Assembly (NCBI RefSeq): GCF_020422885.1
Contig: NZ_CP084622.1
Coordinates: 3,615,001 to 3,679,000 of the forward strand
Direction of reading: 5' to 3'
Source of the DNA: Mesobacillus sp. S13
GTDB lineage: Bacteria > Bacillota > Bacilli > Bacillales > Cytobacillaceae
Length of the DNA: 64,000 nt
The notes beneath the pieces are model-generated. The model saw only the letters and a list, made by a program, of their open reading frames with translations. It was not told where the DNA came from and did no database searches. Every line of letters starts with the position of its first letter. Within the stretch, counting starts at the first letter, position 1. Made by a program: the position numbers and the translations under genes. This document shows positions 15,827 through 25,155 of this stretch, in pieces.

Positions 15827-17038
15827 TTAAATTGATCCTGATTCCATGGTACTTTCTTTCCTGACAGCCTCGAATGCTGCCTCCAGATCATCTCTGATAT
15901 CCTGCCATGCTTCCAATCCGACTGAAAGCCTGAGCATATTGTCTTTGATCCCCATTTTTTCTCTTGCTTCTTGCGGCACTACCGCATGAGTCATGGTCGC
16001 TGGGTGCTGGATCAATGTTTCTGCATCCCCAAGGCTAACCGCAATTTTAATCAGTTTCAGCTTGTTGATGAAGGCCTGTGCTTCCTTTTGGCCTCCCTTG
16101 ATATTGAAGGAAATAAGGCCTCCCGGCTTGCGCATTTGCTTTTTGGCGATGGCATAATCAGGATGCTTGGGATCGCCAGGGAAAATGACTTCTTCAACCG
16201 CTGGATGGCCAGAAAGATATTCTGCCAACTTTTCAGCATTGTCACAATGACGGTCCATCCTTACTGGCAATGTTTTCAGGCCGCGAAGCAATAACCATGC
16301 ATCAAAAGGAGAGATGACGCCGCCAATGTCCTTTTGGGTCGTCATAGCGATTTTTTGCATGATTTCCTTTGGTCCGACAGCTAAACCTGCTATGACATCA
16401 CCATGTCCGCAAATATACTTCGTTGCGCTGTGAATGACAAAATCACATCCAAGCTCAAGAGGATTCTGCAGATAAGGCGAGCTGAATGTGTTATCAACAA
16501 CTACCGGAATCCCTTTTTCCCTCGCTACATCCGCTACCATTTCCAAGTCTACAAGTCTCATTGTTGGGTTAATCGGTGTCTCGATATAGATGACTCTTGT
16601 CTCTGGGGTAATGGCAGCCAATACTTCTTCTCTCGTCGACATCATCGAGAAATCGTGGTTGATCTCATATTTTTCTTTCATGAGCTGCAGAAGTCCGAAC
16701 GTACAACCATACACTCCCTGCGAACAAAGAATATGGTCGCCCGTCCGTGTGAGTGCTACTAGTATCGCAGAGACAGCAGCCATCCCTGATGCGAACGCAA
16801 GGGCTTTTTCCCCTTTTTCAATCGTAGCCATTCTTTCTTCAAGCATCGCCACTGTAGGATTGCCCAGACGTGAATAGATGAATCCTTCCTCTTCTCCTGC
16901 AAAGCGCCTTTCACCCTGTTCAGCAGTTTCGAAAGTGAACGTACTAGTTTGAAATAATGGAGGCGCAAGACTACCCCTGAATTCGTCCGATTTATATCCG
17001 GAATGGATTACTTCTGTTTCGAATCTCTTCTCTCCCAT
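15827..17038 (-). CDS. megL: L-methionine gamma-lyase
   Basis: 403 residues of the Cys/Met-metabolism PLP family. It would split methionine into methanethiol, 2-oxobutyrate and ammonia. The PLP lysine is K207 in SATKYICGHGD. The segment GVYGCTFGLL (Y110, C112) carries the cysteine that marks methionine gamma-lyases and is usually absent in cystathionine lyases and synthases, so I favour this call. A perfect cre consensus lies just upstream, so catabolite repression is likely. The start is the ATG at 17038 with TAGGAGGAATC upstream. A cystathionine gamma-lyase activity cannot be excluded. Confidence 0.88.
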   Translation of the reverse strand: MGEKRFETEVIHSGYKSDEFRGSLAPPLFQTSTFTFETAEQGERRFAGEEEGFIYSRLGNPTVAMLEERMATIEKGEKALAFASGMAAVSAILVALTRTGDHILCSQGVYGCTFGLLQLMKEKYEINHDFSMMSTREEVLAAITPETRVIYIETPINPTMRLVDLEMVADVAREKGIPVVVDNTFSSPYLQNPLELGCDFVIHSATKYICGHGDVIAGLAVGPKEIMQKIAMTTQKDIGGVISPFDAWLLLRGLKTLPVRMDRHCDNAEKLAEYLSGHPAVEEVIFPGDPKHPDYAIAKKQMRKPGGLISFNIKGGQKEAQAFINKLKLIKIAVSLGDAETLIQHPATMTHAVVPQEAREKMGIKDNMLRLSVGLEAWQDIRDDLEAAFEAVRKESTMESGSI

Positions 17039-17059
17039 TATGATTCCTCCTATAAGTTC

Positions 17060-17073
17060 TGTAAACGCTTACA
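17060..17073. promoter_or_regulatory. cre site upstream of megL
   Basis: TGTAAACGCTTACA matches the CcpA operator consensus TGWAANCGNTNWCA at every fixed position and is also a perfect palindrome. It is 22 bp upstream of the megL start codon, near the likely transcription start, a typical place for repression. Confidence 0.8.
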
Positions 17074-17171
17074 AAATACCCCCATAATCAGGATATGACA
17101 TTTACCCCTTTATTGAAAGTAATTTCTCTCACACCTTGACAAAAAGTCCTGTGGTCTGCTAAAAGAAAAAA

Positions 17172-17189
17172 GCACTCATTCCTGAGTGC
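17172..17189 (-). terminator. ytrP terminator
   Basis: GCACTCA pairs with TGAGTGC over a 4-nt loop, and the minus strand continues in TTTTTTCTTTT. It covers the stop codon of ytrP. Confidence 0.78.
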
Positions 17190-19071
17190 CACTAAAGTCT
17201 AAATTGTCTTCATTCTGGACGACTACTTTATTTTTACCTGATCCTTTTGCAACGTATAAAGCCTGGTCTGCCCTTTTGAACACAGTCTTGGTTGTGTCCT
17301 CCTGTCCCCTGATCCATGTGGATACACCGCATGAAACCGTGACATTCGGATTTGTATTCTTCTCAACTTTATCAACCAGCCTATTCGCAATCCTCACACC
17401 GGTCTCAAGCGGGGCTCCTGGCAAGTAAATCGCCAGCTCCTCTCCTCCCCATCTCGCACCAATGTCTGTTCCGCGGATATTATTGACAATCTGTCGAGCC
17501 AGCTGAATGAGTACTTCGTCTCCAATCTGATGGCCATACTGATCATTGACACTTTTAAAATTATCAATATCAATTAATATAAAGGTTCCCTGCTGGTCTT
17601 CCAGCATGGAAAGATTCATCTTTTCATCCAAATATCCACGAGAATATAGCTTCGTCAAATGATCGGTCACGACCATTTTCTCCAGCTCTTCCCGAAGCAT
17701 TGAATTTGTGAAAGCCAGAGTGGAATGATGGATAAGAGACTGAAGCAGCTTGAATGTATCAAACGCAAAGTGATAAGGCTCTTCATGCATGACAAGCGCA
17801 AATCCTTTTAATTCTCCGCTTTGGATCATCGGCACACCCATGATCGAGTGGAAGTGCAGGGGAGAGTCTTCGCGATCAGCTGAGATATCTCCGAGGAACA
17901 GCGGCTCCATATCCTGCCTGACCCGTTTGGCGACCCTTAAAATATAGTTGGACGCATCCTTCGAAAAGAAAAAGCTGGTGCTTCCTTGGAGGACCGAGTA
18001 GTCATCATGCTCTTCGTCAAGCATAATGAATCCGACTTCCTGGGCATTAAAGGACTTAATGATTTGTCCGCAGATAAATTTCATCGTATCTGTCAACCGC
18101 AAACTTGTATTCAACTGATGGGAAGTTTCATTGATCAGCTGCAAATCGGCAATCAATTTCCTGGATTGCTCATAAAGCTTGGCATTTTCAAGCGCACTCC
18201 CTGCAGTATTGGCGAGCAGCTTGATAAACTCTACTTCGTTTTGCGGGAAAACCTGTGAGTTAGGAGCAATGACTTGCAAAACACCATAAACACCCTGTTT
18301 TCCTTTTAAAGGTGCGTACATGATAGAATTTTTTTCGATGACAGAATCCTCGAACTGAATCTGTCCGCTTACATAGGATTGCATAGCAGTCAGGTTATCG
18401 CTGTCGTATTCAAGGTCTCTGACCGGTAATCCATCGTACCCCTTATGGTCATGGGACAACAGCAGGTAATAAGTAAAGGATGGATATACGTCCCTAAGGG
18501 TTGAAATGATTTCACCCAGCACGGCATCCATATCCATGGTTGAATGGAATTTCTTCGTTACCCTGAATAATTGCTTATACCGTTTTTCTTCCTCTAATGT
18601 TTCCGCCAGGCTACGCACTTTCTGAATGAACACATTGCATTCAAATGATAGCTTATTGAGGAAGCGGTCTGACAATCGGTTTAGGATATCACTGTTCATT
18701 TGGAAGCCAAACAAGCCCTTTGGTTTTTCATTATCCTTCAAAACGAGCAGCAATTCATGCTGGGGCATGGATTCCGGATATTTAATGAAGGTATACGGTT
18801 TAGCTGCAAATTCATTCACAAGGCAGTGAGGAAAATTTTCCAAAACCCCGTCATCAGTCGATAGACGGCTTGTAGCCTCCAAGAACATTCCTTGATTCCA
18901 TTCCTGGCAGCTGTAAAAGTCGACCTCATGTGCTTTCAGAAGTTCTTTTAAAATAGCCATCATTTTCGAGAGAACCTCGGAGGAAGAAAAAGAGAAGCTG
19001 CCAGTGCTGATCAAATCGAAAAATTTGCTTTTCAGTTCCAATATAATTTCCCGTTCTAATAATTCTTCCAT
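17176..19071 (-). CDS. dgcP: Diguanylate cyclase YtrP/DgcP
   Basis: 631 residues. Two to three GAF-like domains occupy the first 440 residues, followed by a GGDEF domain. The active site reads ARWGGEELA near residue 542, an allowed GGEEL variant. Exactly five residues before it lies RGTD, the RxxD inhibitory site for product feedback. It should make c-di-GMP from two GTP in the cytoplasm; no membrane helix is evident. The start is the ATG at 19071 with AGGTGATATAT upstream; the longer frame adds only MILKQVIY. It is divergent from rpsD, as in B. subtilis. Confidence 0.92.
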   Translation of the reverse strand: MEELLEREIILELKSKFFDLISTGSFSFSSSEVLSKMMAILKELLKAHEVDFYSCQEWNQGMFLEATSRLSTDDGVLENFPHCLVNEFAAKPYTFIKYPESMPQHELLLVLKDNEKPKGLFGFQMNSDILNRLSDRFLNKLSFECNVFIQKVRSLAETLEEEKRYKQLFRVTKKFHSTMDMDAVLGEIISTLRDVYPSFTYYLLLSHDHKGYDGLPVRDLEYDSDNLTAMQSYVSGQIQFEDSVIEKNSIMYAPLKGKQGVYGVLQVIAPNSQVFPQNEVEFIKLLANTAGSALENAKLYEQSRKLIADLQLINETSHQLNTSLRLTDTMKFICGQIIKSFNAQEVGFIMLDEEHDDYSVLQGSTSFFFSKDASNYILRVAKRVRQDMEPLFLGDISADREDSPLHFHSIMGVPMIQSGELKGFALVMHEEPYHFAFDTFKLLQSLIHHSTLAFTNSMLREELEKMVVTDHLTKLYSRGYLDEKMNLSMLEDQQGTFILIDIDNFKSVNDQYGHQIGDEVLIQLARQIVNNIRGTDIGARWGGEELAIYLPGAPLETGVRIANRLVDKVEKNTNPNVTVSCGVSTWIRGQEDTTKTVFKRADQALYVAKGSGKNKVVVQNEDNLDFSGTQE

Positions 19072-19306
19072 ATATATCACCTGTTTTAAAATCACTTAAA
19101 AGCGATTTGTAAGTAGCTGTTTTGACAGGCAGCAGCCTGAATAAAACGAACATGATTTATCACGTGGCAAGGTAATATCCAAATATTTGAAAAATAAAAC
19201 AATTACTATTCATTATACCATAGACCTAGTAAATTCGTATGATATAAAAGACAAACTTTTTTGCAAAGAAAGCTAGATAGTATAGAATTGAATTTTTTAT
19301 ATACCC

Positions 19307-19336
19307 TTGACTTTTCCCGAACAAAAATTATATAAT
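19307..19336 (+). promoter_or_regulatory. rpsD sigma-A promoter
   Basis: TTGACT (19307-19312), 18 nt, TATAAT (19331-19336). It is close to consensus, in keeping with a highly expressed ribosomal gene. Confidence 0.8.
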
Positions 19337-19342
19337 ACTCTT

Positions 19343-19527
19343 TGTGTAAAATATCGCAGCCTATGTGGTCTACATTATGTATGTATTTTGTTCCTCAAAC
19401 CGTGTTTGATGGTGTATCTCGTAACCCGCTGCTGCTAGGGCGAAGGTACATGAAAACAAAATACCCATAAATGTTCAATCACAATCTGTTTTTATTTTAC
19501 AAAATAAAAACTAAGGAGGAGTCATTC
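19343..19527 (+). promoter_or_regulatory. rpsD 5' leader, probable S4-binding regulatory RNA
   Basis: About 185 nt of untranslated leader separate the promoter from the rpsD start. GTATTTTGTT (19383-19392) pairs perfectly with AACAAAATAC (19455-19464), closing a structured domain that contains the GC-rich CGTAACCCGCTGCTGCTAGG segment. In B. subtilis, S4 binds the rpsD leader to repress its own synthesis; position, length and structure here fit that. The exact pseudoknot was not modelled. Confidence 0.65.
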
Positions 19528-20130
19528 ATGGCTCGTTATACCGGCCCAAGCTGGAAACTATCCCGCCGTCTTGGAATTTCACTAAGCGGTACAGGTAAAG
19601 AATTAGAAAAACGCCCTTACGCACCAGGTCCTCATGGTCCTAACCAGCGTAAAAAGCTATCCGAATACGGATTACAACTTCAAGAGAAGCAAAAGCTTCG
19701 TCACATGTACGGAGTTACTGAGCGCCAGTTCCGTAACTTGTTCGACAAAGCAGGCAAAATGCCTGGTAAGCACGGCGAAAACTTCATGATTCTTCTTGAA
19801 GCACGCCTTGACAACGTTGTTTACCGTCTTGGTCTTGCTCGCACTCGTCGTGCAGCTCGCCAGTTAGTAAACCACGGCCACATCATGGTTGATGGCGCAC
19901 GCGTAGATATCCCATCTTACCGCGTAGCTCCTGGCCAGACAATCACACTTCGTGAAAAGTCTCGTAACCTTGACGTAGTTAAAGAAGCAATCGAAGTAAA
20001 CAACTTCGTACCTGACTTCTTGACTTTCGATGCAGACAAGCTAGAAGGAACTTTCACTCGCATGCCTGAGCGTTCAGAACTTCCAGCTGAAATCAACGAA
20101 GCTCTTATCGTTGAATTCTACTCTCGTTAA
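19528..20130 (+). CDS. rpsD: 30S ribosomal protein S4
   Basis: 200 residues, the primary 16S rRNA-binding protein of the small-subunit body. The N-terminal [19 protein letters not shown], the S4 RNA-binding domain ([34 protein letters not shown]) and the ending LIVEFYSR are typical. The zinc-ligand cysteines of C+ type S4 are absent, so it is the C- form. Codon use is biased toward optimal codons, as in other ribosomal genes. The start is the ATG at 19528 with AAGGAGGAG upstream; the frame extending to 19471 is leader RNA. Confidence 0.98.
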   Translation: MARYTGPSWKLSRRLGISLSGTGKELEKRPYAPGPHGPNQRKKLSEYGLQLQEKQKLRHMYGVTERQFRNLFDKAGKMPGKHGENFMILLEARLDNVVYRLGLARTRRAARQLVNHGHIMVDGARVDIPSYRVAPGQTITLREKSRNLDVVKEAIEVNNFVPDFLTFDADKLEGTFTRMPERSELPAEINEALIVEFYSR

Positions 20131-20145
20131 TAGAGTGCTTAAAGG

Positions 20146-20168
20146 ACCCCAGCCGATTTGGCTGGGGT
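20146..20168 (+). terminator. rpsD terminator
   Basis: ACCCCAGCC pairs with GGCTGGGGT over GATTT and is followed by TTTGGTTTG, 15 bp past the stop. Confidence 0.88.
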
Positions 20169-20229
20169 TTTGGTTTGTTCTCTTTCTTATTACCTGGGCT
20201 TCCTGCAATTGACCTCTGTTTTTCAAGTT

Positions 20230-20345
20230 GGTCGATATAATCGAAAATGTGGTCGATATATTTGAAAATCCGCTGATATATTCGAAAATATGGTCGATAT
20301 ATTGAAAAATCCGCTGATATATTCGAAAATGTTGTCGATAAAGCT
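20230..20345. repeat. 20/21-bp tandem array A3
   Basis: A short unit (GGTCGATATATTCGAAAAT and the variant CGCTGATATATTCGAAAAT) starts at 20230, 20251, 20271, 20292, 20312 and 20333, so spacings alternate 21, 20, 21, 20, 21. Odd and even copies are different variants, giving a 41-bp higher-order unit. It lies between the convergent genes rpsD and tyrS, between their two terminators, so it is probably not transcribed strongly. Confidence 0.9.
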
Positions 20346-20370
20346 AAAATCAGGTGTCAAATTGATAAAA

Positions 20371-20404
20371 GAAACAGCCACCTGGGTTCCAGGATGGCTG
20401 TTTC
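20371..20404 (-). terminator. tyrS terminator
   Basis: GAAACAGCCA and TGGCTGTTTC pair perfectly, with a further CCTGG/CCAGG pairing inside; TTTTATC follows on the minus strand. Confidence 0.88.
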
Positions 20405-20437
20405 TTCATCTATATAAGCTGTTTCCCACATCAATCT

Positions 20438-21712
<1,275 letters not shown>

Positions 21713-21744
21713 TCAAAAAATATATTTCGTAACCGGATTTTTGC

Positions 21745-22000
21745 GATAAATAAAAAACGCCCCTGCAATAAATGCAGGGGCGCTGTATGCGCGGTACCAC
21801 CCGGCTTGAAAACAAAATAAAAAAATGTCTTCCACTCAAATAAAATAACGGTTAAACCGGCCGCGGCTACTATATACTCAATTCACAGCGGCGCTCGGGG
21901 AGGTAATTCATCCTTCTGTTTGTACCGGCTCACAGCACCCGCCGGCTTTCTGAAACATTGACAGAAGCACTACTGATTCCCTTCACAGCTTTTTGCTATA
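21745..22000 (-). promoter_or_regulatory. T-box riboswitch of tyrS
   Basis: The minus strand holds the T-box core GGGTGGTACCGCG (about 21800-21788), which pairs with the CCA end of uncharged tRNA, then the terminator CGCCCCTGCA/TGCAGGGGCG plus a T run right before tyrS. A candidate specifier UAC (Tyr) lies at 21924-21922 in GAGCCGGTACAAACAG, in the stem I region. A likely promoter begins with TTGACA at 22044-22039 and an A-rich -10 about 17 nt later. These parts and the downstream gene agree on tyrosine. Confidence 0.92.
21758..21782 (-). terminator. T-box-controlled terminator before tyrS
   Basis: The perfect 10-bp stem CGCCCCTGCA / TGCAGGGGCG with a 5-nt loop is followed by TTTTTTA on the minus strand. 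It is the terminator half of the T-box switch. Confidence 0.92.
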
Positions 22001-22137
22001 AAGTTAATAAAGCATTTTTACCATAAAGCGATATAAATTGTCAAATTCGACATAAATTTTCAGAAAAATTCACATTAACATCTATTCGACAGCCTGTTTA
22101 TGCTATAATGTATGTGATTTTAGGGGGAATGATATGA

Positions 22138-25053
22138 ATGCATGAAGGAAAACAGGCTTGGAAAGAGAAGCTTAAATCCTTTGGTGCTTTTTTTACGAAT
22201 AAAAAGACCGTAAAAGGAGCCAGGATTACTTATTCGGTTGTCTGGAACATGCTGTTGTTATTGATCATTGTATTGGTTCTCGGCGGTGGTTTCGCCGCAG
22301 GTGCAGGTGCAGGCTACTTCGCATCCCTTGTCAAAGATGAACAAATCCGACCTTATGAAAACATGAGGAAAGATATATACAACTATGAAGAAACCTCGGA
22401 TTTATATTTTGATAATGATGTTTATCTTGGCAAGCTCCGAACGGACCTCTATCGTGAGGAAGTCAAGCTTGATGATATGTCGAAGCATTTAGTAAATGCT
22501 GTAGTCGCAACTGAAGATGAGTATTTTTACGAGCATGATGGTGTTGTACCAAAAGCAATCATGCGTGCCCTTTTCCAGGAGGTCACAAACTCAGCAACAT
22601 CCTCCGGGGGAAGTACACTGACACAGCAGCTCATCAAGAACCAAATCCTGACGAATGAAGTTTCCTTCGAGCGAAAAGCGAAAGAAATCCTGCTCGCACT
22701 TCGTCTCGAGAAATTTTTCGATAAAAAGGAAATCCTTGAAGCCTATCTGAATGTCGCTACATTCGGTCGAAACGCAAATGGCAGTAACATCGCCGGTGTC
22801 CAGGCCGCAGCAAAGGGAATTTTCGGAAAAGATGCGAAGGACCTGTCACTGCCTCAGGCAGCTTTCATTGCCGGACTTCCGCAGAGTCCATTCGGCTATA
22901 CACCCTTCAGCAGCGACCACGGCAAGTTGAAGGATCCTGCAGGACTTGAGCCTGGCCTATCAAGATACAAAACGGTCATTTCAAGAATGCACGGAGCAGG
23001 CTTCATTACGGATGATGAGTTCAAGGAAGCAATCGACTATGATATCACAAAGGACTTTGTAAAAGAGGTTCCAAGCGATAACACGGTTGAGCAATATCCC
23101 TTTTTGACGTTTGAAATCGAGGCACGTTCCGTTGAAATTCTGGCTAATATTCTTGCAGAAAGAGATGGATATGAACTCGAAGATTTGAAAAAAGATGAGA
23201 AATTACTGGCAGAATATCATGCACTTGCAGACCGAGACATTCGCCAGAATGGTTATAAGATTTATACGACCATCAATAAAGAGATTTATGAAAAGATGCA
23301 GGAAACTGCAAAGAATTATCCTTACTATGGAAGTGAAAAACCTCAGGAAGTTCCTGATCCGGATGATCCGAACAAAACAATTGTCATCCAGGAGCCAGTT
23401 GAAATCGGTGCCACTTTGATTGAAAATAAATCTGGTAAAATCATCAGCTTTGTCGGTGGCCGCAACTTTAAGCGTGAACAGACGAACCATGCCACAAGGG
23501 CTCCTAGACAGAATGGCTCAACGATGAAGCCGCTTCTTGTGTATGCACCAGCGATGGAGCTAGGGACCTTGCATCCTGGTTCAATTCTTCCAGACGTACA
23601 GGTATTTTTAAATGGCCCTAACAAGGCATGGCCTAATAACTATGATATGAGATACAGCGGTTTGACAACAGCAAGACATGCGCTGACAAAATCCTATAAC
23701 GTACCAGCAGTTCTTGCGTATAAAAATATATTGAACCAACGTCCGGCTACCTTCCTTGATAAAATGGGATTTTCGAATTTGCAACCTGATGATTATACCA
23801 ACAAAGCTACCGCTATCGGTTCATTGCGCGGCGGTGTTACAGTCGAAGAAAACACCAACGCATTTGGTACATTCGCTAATGGCGGGAAATTCATCGATGC
23901 TTACATGATCGAGAAGATCGTCGATAAAAATGGTGAGATCGTATTCCAGCATAAATCTGAACCAGTAGATGTGTTCAGTCCACAGACTTCTTACTTAACG
24001 ATTGATATGATGCGTGATGTTATTAACCGAGGTACTGCGACTGCGGTAAAAGGCAGGCTGAAGTTCGGTTCTGACTGGGCTGGTAAAACAGGAACAGGTC
24101 ATGAATATATTGATTCGTGGTTTGTGGCAACCAACCCGAATGTGTCTTTCGGTGTTTGGCTTGGATACGATACGCCAAAAGCACTTGAAAGAAGGTACAA
24201 AGGGCTGAGTTATGGAGTCCGTACTCAATACATCTGGGCAGACCTGATGAACGACGCTTACGATGTTGCTCCACAGCTAGTCGATCCTGAAGAACGATTC
24301 AAGATGCCTGGTGGAATCGTCAAGAGATCTTATTGTGCAGTATCCGGATTGCTCCCTTCAAGTGCTTGCTCTAAAGCAGGTCTTGTTGAATCGGATTACT
24401 TCATTGCGAAATATGCACCAACTAAAGTGGACGACAGTCTCGTTGAAAACAAATTTGTCACTGTCGGCGATAAGCGCTATATAGCACTTGATTCCACTCC
24501 GGCTGAATTCACGGACACTGGGGTAATACTGAATCCAGAGTATATGGAAAGCATCATTGGCCATAAAATAAGAGATCCACAGCAGCTCATTCCTAAAAAG
24601 GATGCGTGGAACAAGATTCTTGTTGCGGACGATAAGCTGAGTGAGAATGGCAAGACTCCTGGAGCATTGGGAATCACGCTTTCCGGCAAGACCATTACAT
24701 GGGGCAAGCACCCAGAAAATGATATTGTCGGATACAGAATCTATAACAACAAGAAAAAAGTCGGCAGCATCAAGGCAGGAGAAGCCCTAAGCTTCAATGC
24801 AGGTGACGGATCATTCTATGTTACGGCAGTCGATATTGCCGGAAAAGAATCCGCACCATCCAATATCATTGAAATCGGGCAGAAGCCAGAGCCTAAGGAT
24901 CCTCCGGCCGATCCTAAACCGAAAGACCCGCCGCCAACTGACCCTAAACCAAAGGACCCTCCTAAGCCACCGCCGCCACCTCCTGGAGATGGAGATGGAG
25001 ATGGGAACGGAGATGGTGAAGGAGACGGAGATGGGACTGGCGATGGAAATTAG
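22138..25053 (+). CDS. Class A penicillin-binding protein (PBP1A family)
   Basis: 971 residues. One membrane anchor (residues 35-60) is followed by a glycosyltransferase family 51 domain with catalytic E126 in ATEDEYFYEHDG, then a transpeptidase domain with S461 (NGSTMK), SYN at 519-521 and KTGTG at 650. It polymerises and cross-links peptidoglycan outside the membrane. Residues 840-920 look like a fibronectin type III domain. The tail is a DPKPKDPP-type repeat followed by about 20 residues of alternating Gly, Asp, Asn and Glu. The start is the ATG at 22138, 10 nt after TAGGGGG; an extended -10 TGCTATAAT is at 22101-22109. Confidence 0.93.
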   Translation: MHEGKQAWKEKLKSFGAFFTNKKTVKGARITYSVVWNMLLLLIIVLVLGGGFAAGAGAGYFASLVKDEQIRPYENMRKDIYNYEETSDLYFDNDVYLGKLRTDLYREEVKLDDMSKHLVNAVVATEDEYFYEHDGVVPKAIMRALFQEVTNSATSSGGSTLTQQLIKNQILTNEVSFERKAKEILLALRLEKFFDKKEILEAYLNVATFGRNANGSNIAGVQAAAKGIFGKDAKDLSLPQAAFIAGLPQSPFGYTPFSSDHGKLKDPAGLEPGLSRYKTVISRMHGAGFITDDEFKEAIDYDITKDFVKEVPSDNTVEQYPFLTFEIEARSVEILANILAERDGYELEDLKKDEKLLAEYHALADRDIRQNGYKIYTTINKEIYEKMQETAKNYPYYGSEKPQEVPDPDDPNKTIVIQEPVEIGATLIENKSGKIISFVGGRNFKREQTNHATRAPRQNGSTMKPLLVYAPAMELGTLHPGSILPDVQVFLNGPNKAWPNNYDMRYSGLTTARHALTKSYNVPAVLAYKNILNQRPATFLDKMGFSNLQPDDYTNKATAIGSLRGGVTVEENTNAFGTFANGGKFIDAYMIEKIVDKNGEIVFQHKSEPVDVFSPQTSYLTIDMMRDVINRGTATAVKGRLKFGSDWAGKTGTGHEYIDSWFVATNPNVSFGVWLGYDTPKALERRYKGLSYGVRTQYIWADLMNDAYDVAPQLVDPEERFKMPGGIVKRSYCAVSGLLPSSACSKAGLVESDYFIAKYAPTKVDDSLVENKFVTVGDKRYIALDSTPAEFTDTGVILNPEYMESIIGHKIRDPQQLIPKKDAWNKILVADDKLSENGKTPGALGITLSGKTITWGKHPENDIVGYRIYNNKKKVGSIKAGEALSFNAGDGSFYVTAVDIAGKESAPSNIIEIGQKPEPKDPPADPKPKDPPPTDPKPKDPPKPPPPPPGDGDGDGNGDGEGDGDGTGDGN

Positions 25054-25067
25054 CATATAAGTAAAGA

Positions 25068-25095
25068 AACACCGCATCCAAATTGGAGCGGTGTT
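25068..25095 (+). terminator. PBP gene terminator
   Basis: AACACCGC and GCGGTGTT pair, with TCCA/TGGA inside, and CTTCTTTTTT follows. Confidence 0.82.
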
Positions 25096-25115
25096 CTTCT
25101 TTTTTAGGCGTAAAA

Positions 25116-25142
25116 AGAGCGTGAAACTCGGTTTCACGCTCT
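25116..25142 (-). terminator. acsA terminator
   Basis: AGAGCGTGAAAC pairs perfectly with GTTTCACGCTCT over a 3-nt loop and the minus strand continues TTTTACG. Confidence 0.9.
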
Positions 25143-25155
25143 TTCCCACCTTTTA

